Assembly (NCBI GenBank): GCA_030512335.1
Contig: JAULSU010000001.1
Span: forward strand, 1,984,001-2,048,000
Direction of reading: 5' to 3'
Origin: Immersiella caudata
Lineage: Eukaryota > Ascomycota > Sordariomycetes > Sordariales > Lasiosphaeriaceae
Length of the DNA: 64,000 bases
Positions 37,301 to 47,398 of the stretch are shown here, one piece after another. The notes under the pieces are model-generated. The model saw only the letters and a list, made by a program, of their open reading frames with translations. It made no database searches and was not told the origin of the DNA. Each line of letters starts with the position of its first letter. The first letter of the stretch is position 1. A program made the position numbers and the translations under genes.

Positions 37301-38116
37301 GGCTCCGACTACACTGAAGGCATCCCCGGCGTAGGCCCCGTCACCGCCATCGAAATCCTCTCCGAGTTCCCTGGCAGCGACGGCCTCGTCGCCTTCAAAG
37401 ACTGGTGGTACGACACCCAGCACCACAACCGCCCCAAGGAAGCCGACGCTTCCAACCCCTTCCGCCGTAAATTCCGCAAGTCCCACTCCGCGAAGCTCTT
37501 CTTGCCTCTGGGCTTCCCCTCCCCAGCCGTAGCGGAAGCTTATTTCCACCCGGAGGTGGACTCCTCCCCGGAGAAATTCCAGTGGGGTGTTCCCGACCTT
37601 GACGGACTGCGCCAGTTTTTAATGGCTACCATCGGCTGGGGACAGGAGCGCACGGACGAGGTTTTGGTGCCCGTGATAAGGGATATGAACAAGCGCGCGG
37701 TGGAGGGCACGCAGAGTAATATCACGAGGTACTTTGAGGGGAGTGTGGGGAGCGGGACAGTTACGGGGGGAGGGGAAGCGTTTGCGCCGAGGCAGAGGGC
37801 TAAGGGGAGTAAGAGGATGGCGGAGGCGGTTAGCAAGTTGAGGGCGAAGAGCGGTGGGAGTGGGAGTGGGAGTGGGGGGTTGTCGATGGAGATGCCGGTT
37901 GCGGTGTTTGATGGGCCGAAGGGGAAAGGGAGGGGGAAGAGGAAGAGGAAGGGGGTTGTTGAGGAGGTTGAGCAGGATGGGGAGGGGGAAGAGGGGAGTG
38001 TGGTGGCGGAGGTGGAGGCGGAAGAGGAGGCTGAGGAAGAGAGTGAGGGGGGTAGTGGGAAGAAAGGGAAGGGCAAAGGAAGGGCGAAGGGGAAGGGAAA
38101 GAGAACTAAGGCGTGA
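34400..38116 (+). CDS. rad2: Rad2/Rad13/XPG nucleotide excision repair endonuclease
   Basis: A single exon of 1238 aa starting MGVNGLWTVVQPC. Residues 1-98 are the XPG N-region with VDASIWIYQF and FVFDGGAPALK. A long acidic spacer follows (about 110-860), including a UIM-like helix AALARAIAMSLESQ at about 424 and several D/E runs that in relatives bind TFIIH and RPA. From about 874 come the XPG I-region (MEAEAQCAEL, GIVTDDSDTFLFG) and the helix-hairpin-helix (LLGSDYTEGIPGVGP). QSNITRYF near residue 1105 matches a PCNA-interacting box, and the last 120 residues are G/K/R/E rich with nuclear localisation character. The enzyme makes the 3' incision in nucleotide excision repair. The minus-strand frames over the spacer are shadows. 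Confidence 0.97.
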   Translation: MGVNGLWTVVQPCARPTNLATLNRKRLAVDASIWIYQFLKAVRDKEGNALRNSHVVGFFRRICKLLWYGIQPVFVFDGGAPALKRATLQGRRRRREGRREDATRTAGKLLAVQMQRMAEEEEDKRKRREAGAADEEEQEQLPDMNKVVYAEELGMSQQERQKNRRFHKQDAYHLPELKGSIESMGKPEDPRIMSVEELEEYARQFQNGEDINLYDFSKIDFDGEFFKSLPPADRYNILNAARLRSRLRMGLSKDQLDEMFPDRMAFSRFQIERVKERNNLTQRLMHEMGMTGTDLTLAVNSRVAGEKNREYILVKNEGAEGGWALGVVSRDKDIGKVHKPIDVDAVEFQYQGKDDEDDDEWEDEEFEDVRIEGLNRLPKTKPANQVTQEQPVNDAEDSLFIDNDYVADMFEDEEIEEDEDAALARAIAMSLESQHGVKASGAQDEEEGGSEEFEDVLAPEWTQKAVEGPKPIVSTSGRMVAHIVNNRARAAVPQRRDSDSGSDSDVDLQSALAAARRKKTPAPKPKAVEKAPVRPNTRNPFDGPLPFEKLNWSSMFSGAAKATPVKSLTKAPEKSAEKLTENFLEAETGDLEAESEDDAGGFIREPSRAKGKGKEKENDGAKQSKDAPRPLPPWLQDTSDIRESVRLQQQLDREMNAEDEEMAREEQELLRRRQKEAIVEIESSSEDDSDIEILDAPPLLKQKRVTFQAPGASLPSLEEDISRESVTQAEQAPVVHSPSPEEVIDEDSEDVVMTSQPALTQADEAAQIEAELFGAATPPPAQQERIEGLVPPHDDDDDGIIDPNAPAPEEFDEFSDPEEEALLVQMAEEAEEHARFASQLNNKSQRENQASYEKELRQLRDQQKKDRRDADEVTQIMVTECQALLKLFGIPYITAPMEAEAQCAELVRLNLVDGIVTDDSDTFLFGGTRVYKNMFNSNKLVECYLAKDLETELSLSREQLISLAQLLGSDYTEGIPGVGPVTAIEILSEFPGSDGLVAFKDWWYDTQHHNRPKEADASNPFRRKFRKSHSAKLFLPLGFPSPAVAEAYFHPEVDSSPEKFQWGVPDLDGLRQFLMATIGWGQERTDEVLVPVIRDMNKRAVEGTQSNITRYFEGSVGSGTVTGGGEAFAPRQRAKGSKRMAEAVSKLRAKSGGSGSGSGGLSMEMPVAVFDGPKGKGRGKRKRKGVVEEVEQDGEGEEGSVVAEVEAEEEAEEESEGGSGKKGKGKGRAKGKGKRTKA

Positions 38117-39485
38117 GTGAGTGAGTGGGTGTGCCTTGGTAACGGTAAAGTTGAGATAGATACCCGCGGCTGGTTTCTGTATGACAAGAACTTGTTTTGC
38201 AGTGGGTCACTGGGTTGGCTGGGCCGGGCTGGACTGGGCATATGACGGATGGCGTTTAGATGAATGAGCGGGTGGGATTACCGGTTTGGCGCATCCTTTG
38301 ACCTTCTGTGGGAATACACGGGGAGTTTGGTTCAACAAGATGACAGAGGCTGTTGGAAGTAACAACTGTCACTCACAGCAGCGCCAACCTACCTACCTAC
38401 CCCTGAGTGCCTAGTGACCGTCGCTGACACACTTCACTGCGGCACTTGCTCTCACTCCTCGTCTCATCTATAAGACGCGTGACATTAAGCTATTTGGCGA
38501 AAACCGGCCGCACGGGTCGAGACTCGCCAATGCCGTTCGCTTGGCTCGGCTCCAGACCGCCGTCAACGCGGCACGATGCAGAATGCATTCGGCTAAAATC
38601 TCCCGTGCGGTGAATGCGCGGCGATCCTATTTGGACGTTGAGGGAGGGGGTGTAAGGTGGACCCTGTGTGCTTTTCTTGTTGCAGTCGAGGAGGTAAGGG
38701 GGTGGTGAGCTCAGTATGACGGCCAGCATTCCTCAGCGTGGTTGAGGTGGGAAACATCTGGAACATCGATGATGGGTGTGTCTCATGTCTTGACAATGTC
38801 TCTGCTCAGCCTTGACCAACAGGCCTCTGACAGTGCCATCGTATGGAATGATGGACCTATCGGCGGTGCCAGCTTCAGCGACCGTTGAGAAGTGAGTTCC
38901 ACCGGGGACCTGGACCGTCGTCCGATGTTGAAACTCTTGCCAATATCCCGGTGAACCATACCAGTGGGTCTTATAGGTGATATGCCTCCCGGCAGAAGAG
39001 AAGGCACCAAAATATATCTCTTGCTGTGGTTTCCCACGTGGCAGCTCTCAACCCCTTCCCCGGTTCTCAGTTCTTTTCTGTTTCTGGCGGGTGTGTTTCG
39101 TTTCGTTTTCGATCCCTCATTTCTCCTCAAGGCTAGTGAGGACTCAGCTTCAACTGTTAGTCTGAACTGTCTTGCTTCCCATCGCTCCTTTTAAACCCAC
39201 TCACGTGGTGATTGACTCACCTAGCCACTCCTTTTTTTTTTTCTTTTCCACCGGTGCTTCGGTCAGCTGCGAGAGTTGTTGGTGATTCCCCCCTGTCAGT
39301 GACCGTCATCGCGAATAGTTGGGTTCTGTTTCACTTGTTGGCCTTTGTGTGTTGGCTATATATGTCCCTTTGATCGAACGGGAGGAATATATGAAGAGCC
39401 CGCTTTCCCTGGAAACACGGATACGCCATATCGTTGCTCTACGAGAAATCAACACGTTCCACACTCGACATCATAGACAAGAACA
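38117..39485. other. Intergenic upstream of Tos1-like gene
   Basis: Contains the 3' flank of rad2 (left) and the promoter and leader of the Tos1-like gene (right). A T/C tract lies at 39228-39248. Frames in 38490-39200 lack signatures on either strand. Confidence 0.5.
39357..39363 (+). promoter_or_regulatory. Candidate TATA box for the Tos1-like gene
   Basis: TATATAT about 123 bp before the ATG at 39486, downstream of a pyrimidine-rich tract. The spacing is typical for a regulated fungal promoter. The call rests on motif and position only. Confidence 0.45.
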
Positions 39486-41023
39486 ATGAAACCGCCCATC
39501 AGCGTCGCCCTGGCGGTATCGACCATCGGCGCGGTCAACGCCGCGGTCGTCGCCAGGGGTACCTCGAGCGCCCAGCTTTGCGCGGGAAAGAGCTTCCAAG
39601 AAAATGGAAACTGGTACTGCCAGCCAGTGCATCACATTACGTATCAGAACGTCGGGGCAGTAGGGGAGTATCAGGATGTTGTCAGAATGGACCAGCAGAG
39701 CGGAGCTTGCGAGTTCCAAAAAAGGAAGTTCTCTGGACCTCTAGCACCTTTTGACGAGCCGGTGAGCTCTATATTCTCGATGCTCGAAGGCGACGCACCG
39801 CTGACATCGAGCAGATGTACATCCACTTCAGGGGCCCGTTGAGGTTGAAGCAGGTAGCGGTGTATCTTCCTGGTAGCGATCAGCGCAAACGGGATGAGGG
39901 TGCCTCGACGAGCGAATCTGCGGAGAAGCTGTTGGATGAGGAAGAGGGCAACGGCCACGAACATACCAATAGCCATCGACATCGACATCGACATCTACAC
40001 CGACAGTTCCGCCACCGTCATCATCCCCAGGCCGAAGCCCCAAAGGTCGCCAAGCGAGCCTGCGACCCCGTTCAATGGGTGACCGCAACCATGGATGGCC
40101 AAGTGGTCTCCTGGATCAACGACTACTGCCCCGGGCAAACTGCGGCTCCAGCTCCGCCTCCAGCTCCCACCTCCGTAAACCGGACCCCCGAGCTCGTCCC
40201 AACCACCACAACCACCCCAACCACCGTCCGAAACTCCCTCCCTCCCTTCCCCTCCGCAACAAACATCAACGCCCGCCCCCCCTCGCCATCCTTCACTCGC
40301 ATAGCCCACTACCACGCCGCCCGCCAGAGCTCCTCTGGCCTAACCTTCCTCGCCAACCGTGGAGACCCATATATCTCCGGCAACTTCACCCGCGCCTTCG
40401 GCAACACCCTCTCCTACGTCGACCGCACGGGTACCAGCTGCTCCCCTTCATCCCAAACCCTCCTCGACACCCTCCTCCCCTCCTCCGCCGAAGTAATCCT
40501 CGCCACTGATCAACCCTGCAACGCCGCTTGCGGATACATCCAACCCGGCTCCATCGCACGCAAGGGCTTCGCCTCCGTGTCCGGCACTAGAGTGGTAATG
40601 ATGGACTTTAGCATGCCGCATGCCTACGGGGAAGATATGCCTGCGATTTGGATGCTCAACGCGAGGATTCCACTGACGGGGCAGTACCATGGCTGCTCGT
40701 GCTGGGCTAGTGGGTGTGGGGAGTTTGACGTGTTTGAGACGTTGTCGCAGGGGGAGACGAAGGCGAAGAGCACGTTTCATAGTGTGTTTAGGGGTGGGGA
40801 TTCGAATTACTTTGACAGGCCAACGGAGGGGACGGTGAGGGTGGCGGTTTGGTTTGATGGGGAGGGGGAGAAGGTGCAGGTTAGTGTGTTGGGGAAAGTC
40901 GGGGATGGGGACGGACATGAGATGCGGGAGGCTTTGGGTGGCGAGGAGTTGAGGAGGTTGATGGAGGCGGAGGAGGCTGAGCTGGGGGAGAAGTTGGGGA
41001 GTGTTTTTAGGGTTGGGACGTAG
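39486..41023 (+). CDS. Tos1/Yjl171c-family cell wall protein
   Basis: Two exons, 39486-39761 and 39815-41023, 494 aa. The 53-nt intron (donor GTGAGC, acceptor GAGCAG) joins DEP to MYIHF in phase 0. A signal peptide covers residues 1-20. The N-terminal Tos1 domain contains CAGKSFQENGNWYCQPV and DQQSGAC. A His/Arg-rich linker (HRHRHRHLHR) is encoded by a hexanucleotide repeat and followed by a Pro/Thr-rich region. The C-terminal domain (about 230-490) has QPCNAACGYIQPG, MPAIWMLNARIP, CSCWASGCGEFDVFE and FRGGDSNYF, a family pattern related to GH16-like folds. No GPI signal is evident at the C-terminus, so release or covalent wall linkage is possible. Yeast Tos1 is a wall protein of uncertain enzymatic role. 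Confidence 0.87.
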
Positions 41024-41776
41024 GATGGAAATGCAGACAATAAGGAAATGGGAAGGAATGGTCGGGGGGAAATAACACGGAAGGGAACGTTGCATATCTT
41101 TTTTTTTTTTTTTTTTTTTTGGATCAGTGAAAGTTTTCAGATTCTGGTTGGGATTGGATTATATTGCACCGTATGGATGTTTTCTTCGGCATGGAAGTTC
41201 ATGTAGATGAAGGGGGCAAAATTTTAGACATGTTCCCACCTGCTGTTGCTCTTTCCTTTCTTGAACGCCAGGATACCTTACCTAACCTCAGGTCTCCAAA
41301 TTTCAACCTACCTGCCTTGCGTTCTCGGTCATCTGGGGAACAAAACCAGTCAGCCAGATTCTCCAAAATACCAATGAGATCCGTCAGCCGGATGCTGCGC
41401 ATCCTGAGGACGAAGCCTTTCCACCCCGTTCCGGATGAAATCGACATTCCCCCTTTGCGTTTCTTCAACAACAGGCGGCGGAGGCGCATTAGCAGCTGCA
41501 GCTGTAGCGCCGCCCGCTTCGGGAGACTGCGAGCCGGATGCAACTTGGTCATCACACTTCTCGCGCGAAGCCTCTTCGTCTGGGACCCTCCAAGTTCGAG
41601 ATGTTTTGGGTCCAGTGGAAAGTTCTAGTGTTTTGCTGGGCCTGTTCCTCGGCTTCGTCCAACCAATCCAACGCTTTGTTGACTTCCTCGGTCGCTGGGC
41701 CGGAGGGTTGCGTTCTCGTTTGGCAGGGCTCCTCTGTTTTTGGTCCAGCGCTCTCCTCCTTTGCGGTCTCATCGGT
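41024..41776. other. 3' intergenic between convergent Tos1-like and amidoligase genes
   Basis: Convergent 3' flanks. A 22-nt T-run lies at 41099-41120, about 75 bp past the Tos1-like stop. Plus-strand frames in 41164-42025 overlap the amidoligase 3' end and are shadows. Confidence 0.5.
41099..41120. repeat. T22 homopolymer
   Basis: Twenty-two consecutive T on the plus strand in the 3' region between two convergent genes. Its length is likely to vary and it may be affected by sequencing error. Confidence 0.9.
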
Positions 41777-43407
41777 CTAGGGGTTCTCGTCATTCTTTGG
41801 AGCCTCGTCAGCCTTTGGGGCAGCCGCCTCCGGGGTCTTGCGGGCCCACAGATTATCGGGGTCTGGCATGATGTCGGCAGTTTCTTTGGGGAACTGGATC
41901 TGCATTGGATACCAGTGAGCCATCGGATTCGTTCGGAGACGCTTCTCATACCACTCGGCGGTACTCACCAAGTCGAGATCCCCGAGGAAGGAGATCACGT
42001 CGTATTGATTTCCTGTTCCGCTTAGAGCTGCCTCCTCGGCCCTTGCAAGGCGGTTGATAACGCGGTTGTAGGTACTGAGGTCGACCGTCTTTGCGAAGTG
42101 GACGAGTTGACAGCATACCCGTGCCCAGTTTACGGCAACCTCGGGATTCACACTGCCAACAGCCTCCCGAAATTCAATGGTGCCTTTCGCAAACGACGTT
42201 GAGCCCGAACAGTTACCTTCCTGCACGTACTCCTTGAAGTTGTAATTGAGACGCTCGATCATGTTCCCAAGCATATAAGCGATCTGTGACTTTTGTGTGG
42301 CCGAAAGGAGCATGTCCGCGCCAGGAAAGACCCGGTCTTGGGCGACCCCGCCCCTGCTACGAAAGTTACCACACTCGGGAACATCGCCGGTCAGCCTGTA
42401 CCGCGCGCGATAGCATCTGCCGAGGGCTTCCTTGGTCGAATAGCTGGAAAGCGCTCGGAGGACATCCGGTTGATCGGCCTGGAAGGCGGCTTGTCGAGAT
42501 CTCTCTCGGGGCCGGGCGGGGTGTCAAACTTCTTGGTTAACTTGTGGGCTTCATCCTTTGCCAGGCCGCTATGCTGGCGAATCGACAGCGCGTATGGGTT
42601 GACTTGTCGCTCGGGGGGATGAAGCGTTGCCAGGAAGGGGTCGGCGGACCAGAGGAGCGCCGAGATCCTGCGCAGGTCGCGCAGTGAGAAGGTACGGGAA
42701 TTGAAAGCAGCTCGCTGGGTATCGTTGAGTACCACGACTCTACCCGTCTTATCAAGCACGAGTTGCGTGCCATTTCCAACATGGCAGTGCATTCCGGTAG
42801 TTGGGTTGACCCTGGTCCGAAACGACTTGTTAATGGCCGACAGCACCTCGCGGATGTGATCAAACGAATCTTGACAGTGCTTCAGCACCGGCGTCTTGAT
42901 CTCAAAGCCATACCAACCGTAGTGCGGGAACATTACAGGGTGCTGGTACCCAGAACTCCCATTGTCGCAAACCGTGCAATCATTGGATACTTCCCAACCC
43001 GTGTGCGGGAAAAGAAACATTTGGGGGAAAGGCTTTGGGGCCATGTTCCCTGTCGGAACCTCGTCTTTGAGCCAGAAGCCCTTCTCGCGGAAGAATTCCT
43101 TCATGAAGTGCATCGGGTAGTCTCCCCTTACCTCCGGAGCATCTTTGGCACCTACTCTCTGGGTGAATCCGGGAACCTGGGTTGCTTCCCATTCGGGCGT
43201 GAAGACGGGTATGGTCGGCTTCAAGTTCTCGTTTCGCAGCAGCTCTTCCACCTTCCAGTTCAAGACGAACTCGAACTCGAGGGAAAACGAGAGGCAGTTG
43301 CCCGTGTCCTTGGCGTCTTCCAGTGTGCCGAAATCCCCATCCAAAGGCGTGCAGTGCCTTTCAAGAAGTTCACTTCTTCTGCAACTCCACGGCTCCTCGC
43401 TCGACAT
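41777..43407 (-). CDS. Putative fungal amidoligase (Amidoligase_2-like)
   Basis: Two exons, 43407-42402 and 42336-41777, 521 aa. The intron I propose (65 nt, donor GTACAG, acceptor CCCAAG) restores frame between ADAIAR and DRVFPGADML. Without it the frame stops at ARGTG. Family features are SLEFEFVL near the N-terminus, GWYGFEIKTPVL, the HxH motif in TGMHCHVGNG, and LLWSADPFLATLHPPERQVNPYA in exon 1, then FREAVGSVNPEVAVNWARVC in exon 2. The fold is of the glutamine-synthetase-like carboxylate-amine ligase type, which joins an amine to a carboxylate with ATP. Substrate and biological role of the fungal members are unknown. No biosynthetic neighbours are present. An in-frame open stretch upstream of MSSEEPW to 43800 looks like leader sequence. 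Confidence 0.8.
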
Positions 43408-44551
43408 ATTTGCAATGCCGCTATTATGGTGCAAGTGGTTACAGTAGTGTTGCTGTGTGAAAGTGACAGTTCGAAGCAATGTCTCAAATCGTAACAAGCA
43501 CGAAAACTGGGCAAAATGGAATTTTCTGTTCAGTCTCCGAGAACCACAGAAGTTAGGTACTTGCATGGTATATATCTGCCGAAACCACAGAACGACTAGG
43601 TAGCGTAGCAATAACAATAGGTCTAGAGAGTTGATATAGGGGGCGTCTTGATGCCACAATGATATAATCGCTCGAAATAGCCGAGCCGCATATAAAGAAC
43701 GCAGCTCAATCACATTATTTATCCTTTGTCTTGGATACAGAGAGCGGACAATTTGAACGGTGTAACTTCCATTATCGCATTGCCTTTGTGCAAACTTCAA
43801 TTATCCCAGTCCGCGTGGTAACAAAGACGCCTACCTACGTAGTGTTCCTTTGCTGGAAGGGGATCAGGGTAATGTCGCAACGAGGCCAGCTGATGTTGAC
43901 ATCTCAATTCTGGCACTGAGTGCAACAGGTTGTTTATCTATTTCAGCTAGGGCATGTTGCAATATGGTAAATATTCTATTTAGTTAATGCGCAAGCAATC
44001 ACTGATATGGTGTCGCAGAGCTCCGCTGTCAGTCGGTTCTCAGGGGTAAGTAACCATCGCGCCTCAGGCGTATCAATGGCTGGCTCAAGGTGATTTGATA
44101 CAGTTTCCATTCGGGCAAAACCACTGGATGCGCCAAGTGCCATGTATCTCCAGAATACAGTAGTCAAGGGCGAATCACCATTGTGGGTTTGCAAACAGTT
44201 AATACTCGGCACAGATTTCTTCCCTCGATCTTCACGTCTACTGCAAAGAGTGATGCGGCACTTTTGTTCGGTAGTTGTTTTTTCCATTTATTCCTTCCTC
44301 CGCCCCAGAATGTGCTATACGGCTTACTCCAATGACCTTGAAACATGGCCCTTCTCCATGGTCTATTAGTCATTGCCTGGGTTCACCCCGGCACGCAAGT
44401 CAACAGGGTTGTCGTGCCCGATTCCAACCACCAACCAACCCATTCCAGGTCCTGCTTGTCCTCCCATTCTGGCCAAAACAAAAGAAAGCTTCCCCACGAT
44501 GTCTCCCCAATCCTGCAAAAAACTGAGGCCAGGCATCCTGCCGGGAATTGA
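43408..44551. other. Intergenic upstream of amidoligase gene
   Basis: Promoter side of the amidoligase gene. It is more AT rich from 43560 to 44000 than its surroundings. No frame with a family signature. Confidence 0.5.
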
Positions 44552-44675
44552 GCCCGATGTGGGGGTCGAACCACAACCTTGATATATATATAGATAGATA
44601 GATAGATAGATGATCTCTTCATCTCTACCAATTGTTCCATACTAGTGACACGCTCTACCACTGAGCCAAGCGGGC
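44552..44675 (-). pseudogene. Degenerate tRNA-like sequence (Thr-AGT-like)
   Basis: Read on minus, it starts GCCCGCTTGGCTCAGTGGTAGAGCG, shortened here to the A-box core GGCTCAGTGGTAGAGC, and ends in ATCGGGC that pairs with the first bases except one. The loop CTAGTAT would give anticodon AGT. About 52 extra bases, including a (TCTA) microsatellite, sit where an intron would be. The T-stem is short by one G, and the 3' half of the anticodon stem does not pair well with TGTCA. This looks like a tRNA gene damaged by insertion and deletion, or a tRNA-derived repeat. Confidence 0.5.
44581..44612. repeat. (TA)n-(GATA)n microsatellite
   Basis: A TATATATATA stretch followed by five to six GATA units, lying inside the degenerate tRNA-like sequence. 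Confidence 0.85.
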
Positions 44676-44718
44676 GGGACTTCCCCTGTCTCTTGTGAGA
44701 GACAGGAGGGTTGGAGTT

Positions 44719-44810
44719 GCCCACTGCCAGAATTGAACTGACGACCTTGTCACTTGATGGGATTGGCGAGGAGTAAGAGTCTCACGCTCTACTGGTTGAG
44801 CTAGCCGGGC
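44719..44810 (-). pseudogene. Degenerate tRNA-like sequence (Lys-CTT-like)
   Basis: On minus it begins GCCCGGCTAGCTCAACCAG and has loop CTCTTA, giving anticodon CTT. About 20 bases follow as a would-be intron, and then a good T-arm GTCAG-TTCAATT-CTGGC. The acceptor end AGTGGGC pairs with the first four bases but mismatches at positions 6 and 7, and the anticodon stem TGAGA does not match TGACA. Size (92 nt) and boxes suggest it derives from an intron-bearing tRNA-Lys. It is probably not functional. Confidence 0.5.
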
Positions 44811-44992
44811 GTGCCCTAGCTGTTGCTGAGATGGGGCGTTGGCATTGTGAATGTTGTGGGCGGAGGTGGAGAGGTAGGGTTGGTCGGCTGTGGAGTTGAG
44901 GTCGAGTTGGGATCAGGCATCTCAACTCGAAGACAAGTGGGGTATATGGGTGTTGCCGCGAGGCGAGTCATGTATCGGTGTAAGATGACCTT

Positions 44993-46059
44993 TCATGAAA
45001 GGTCGAGGAAGGATATCTCGGTTACGTCGCCTACGGGCGACAGAATGGTCTGCTCGCCATCGGATCCGTCGGCTGGGCCTAGAAAGATACCGAACCCTTT
45101 TTGTTTCCTTCGAGTTGGCGAGAGAACGGTCAGGGGCAGGTTGACGGCGTGCTCCTCCGACAGGTGCGGACACATCGCCTCTCCGACTGACGCGCGGTGA
45201 CTGTGGAATGAACAGAGGCGGAAGCCGAAGAAGCGCTCGCCACTCCGCAGCTTGTTCATTGGCAGGCGCAGCTGGGGGTTCTTGATGCGCACATCGGCCT
45301 TGCTCTGTATCATCTTGTCGAGGTGAACCGAATAATCCTCCCGCAAGGCTGGGTACGTGATGAAAAGGCGCTCGTAAAGGGCTGCATCGCTGTTGGCGGC
45401 GTGGAGGGACCACGCAAGCATGGCAACTGCCCACTTTCTCAACCTAAAGGCGTGATTGGCATCGCATTCTTGATAAAGGTAGGCCAGAAAGCGCGGTGAT
45501 ACGTCCAAGTCGCAGCGGAGGTAGAGATCCTGGAGCGCATCCATCGCAACGTCTTGAAGGGCCGGTAGGTCGATGACAGCAGCGAAAATGTGGAGTTTTG
45601 TGAGATTCCAACGAAGCGCTTGAATCTTGGGCGATAGGGCAAAGGTCGAGGCATCCCGAACCACCCGCGGCACAGCTTGGTCGACCAGGGCGAGAAACGC
45701 CCGCTTTCGATACAGCCATAGAACAAACAGCTCAAACATCTCGGGGCTTTCCGTGGGCAGCCACATCATCGTATCCTCCTCCTGCTTTCCATCGTCCGGG
45801 TACAGCGGCGATGACACGGGCGTATCGAGGTGTTCGCGGAAAAAGGAGCTCGTTTCACACAGAAGCTTTCGGTTGAGGGTGAACTCTTTTTGCTGTGGAC
45901 CAACCAGGACCTTGACCTCCTCAGAATCCAAGATGTTGAGCAGCACACTGATAGTTGTTAGCGGAGTGGTGTTTGGTACGTCGAGGGTGAGACTCACGAC
46001 CCGTCTGATTCCTCCGCGACACCCCCCTTCATCTCCGAGTCAATCGACAGGAATGGCAT
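44993..46059 (-). CDS. BTB/POZ domain protein
   Basis: Two exons, 46059-45998 and 45947-44993, 338 aa. The 50-nt intron has a textbook pattern: donor GTGAGT, branch GCTAAC, acceptor ATCAG. The joined start reads MPFLSIDSEMKGG and then EESDGS|VLLNILDSEEV; the frame open upstream of the acceptor is intronic. The BTB fold (about residues 22-110) shows as VKVLVGPQQKEFTLNRKLLC, ETSSFFREHL and FELFVLWLYRK (quoted in parts). The rest is helical with no second domain that I recognise. Small fungal BTB proteins of this kind are numerous and mostly unassigned; some are Cul3 adaptors, but the lack of a BACK or Kelch region gives no support for that here. Confidence 0.85.
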
Positions 46060-47398
46060 TGCGAAAAAAAAAACGAATGAAATAGGGCAAACCGGTTGCA
46101 AGAAGAAGAGAAGCGAATGAGATCAACTCCAAGAACTACCGGCGTCCCGTTGCAATCGCAATGAAGCGAGAACCAAAACCAAAGAGACGGGTTCGGTCCC
46201 ATCTAATGTAGGTGACCCCCAACGTCGTAAAAGAAGAAAAGCCTCTCCCCATGACTCCGTTTCGCGGGCCATCGTGTTTGAGCCATCCGTCTGAGCTCGG
46301 ATGACAGGCACTAAAGCGTAGAAGCTCCCTTGCTTGCGCTTGCTTGGTGTTTCGTCGTGTGTGAATGCGGGCCGCCCCTTGCATTGAATCCCCACTTTTT
46401 TAACCTCTGCCCCTGATCGCCGAAACACCCAAAGATCCACAACGCTGGCTGCCGAGTTTCCAACCCCCGCCGTCCCGGGATCTAAGGTCGCGTTGCGGCG
46501 CGGTCGCGAGAGGTCCGCGGGATGGTGCATTGTTGTGACGTCCTGGTGCTCCTCGTATTTGGTCCTGGTCTGCGGGTTGGCGAGAACCTGGTGCGCATCA
46601 TCGAGGAGCAACCAAACCATGTTTCCTGGAAACCATGGTTGAACTTTTGACAGACAATACCAAGCTTCAAGATTCGAAATGTCGCCACGGCTTTCAAGCT
46701 TTGAAGGGTGATGGAAGTGGCTGGCGGCCAGGCCCCGGTTGGTCACGCTCGTGGTTTCCCCGTCAAAACTGACAAGAAGTCAATCGCAACCCCGCCAGCG
46801 CGATCGCGTTGCACCAGTAGCCCGCCACGTTGGGAACATCGACGACACCTCTGTTTCGCCCCAGGGAAAGAATGTGGAGAAGCACTGTCCTGGAATTACT
46901 GCGTAGGCTTCTCGCCAAAGAAATGCTACCATGAGAGAGAAGCTATGGAATCGTGCTGATAGGACCAAGCTGAGTCGAGAGCGATGAGGAAGCCGCGATG
47001 GTGGACCTTCGTGCGGTGCAAACACGTTCGGATGGCCCATCGGCATAATACAGTAACTGGCGGCGGAAACATTTCGCTGTAATTGGCGCCCTTTGCCAAA
47101 TACTCATCTGAACAATGGACAATTGATTTTCATGCGTTTCGGAGATCAAACGCTTGGACCCGCACCTCCCAGTCGACCTCCCATCAGTAATTCCTCGACT
47201 TCCATAGGCTGAACCGCAAGACTCCCGAGAGCTTCATTTCGATGCTTTTCGTGTACGGCTTTCAGGTCCGGTAAACGGTGGCGATGGAGGCAAGATGGAT
47301 GGTTGACGAAGACGAAAAAAAGACAGCAAGCTGGTCTTCCGATGGACGTGATGGATATCCATTTTTCCTTCTCGCTTCCTTGAGGACCAGCCACTAAA
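46060..47398. other. Intergenic, no gene recognised
   Basis: Promoter side of the BTB gene and of the small secreted protein. The longest frame (46123-46746, minus, 207 codons) has no signature, includes extreme mixed composition, and overlaps the BTB promoter. I do not call it. Confidence 0.45.

Noticed and set aside
36950..37549. Minus-strand 199-codon frame opposite the XPG I-region
   Set aside because: It lies antisense to the most conserved part of Rad2 and has composition dictated by that gene.
42336..42402. Frameshift in the amidoligase gene
   Set aside because: The two frames overlap, but a 65-nt intron with a GT donor and AG acceptor restores the reading frame, so a frameshift is not needed.
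45948..45997. Alternative start MSLTLDVPN of the BTB protein
   Set aside because: This segment is a canonical intron (GTGAGT, GCTAAC, CAG); splicing gives a normal ATG start in an upstream exon.
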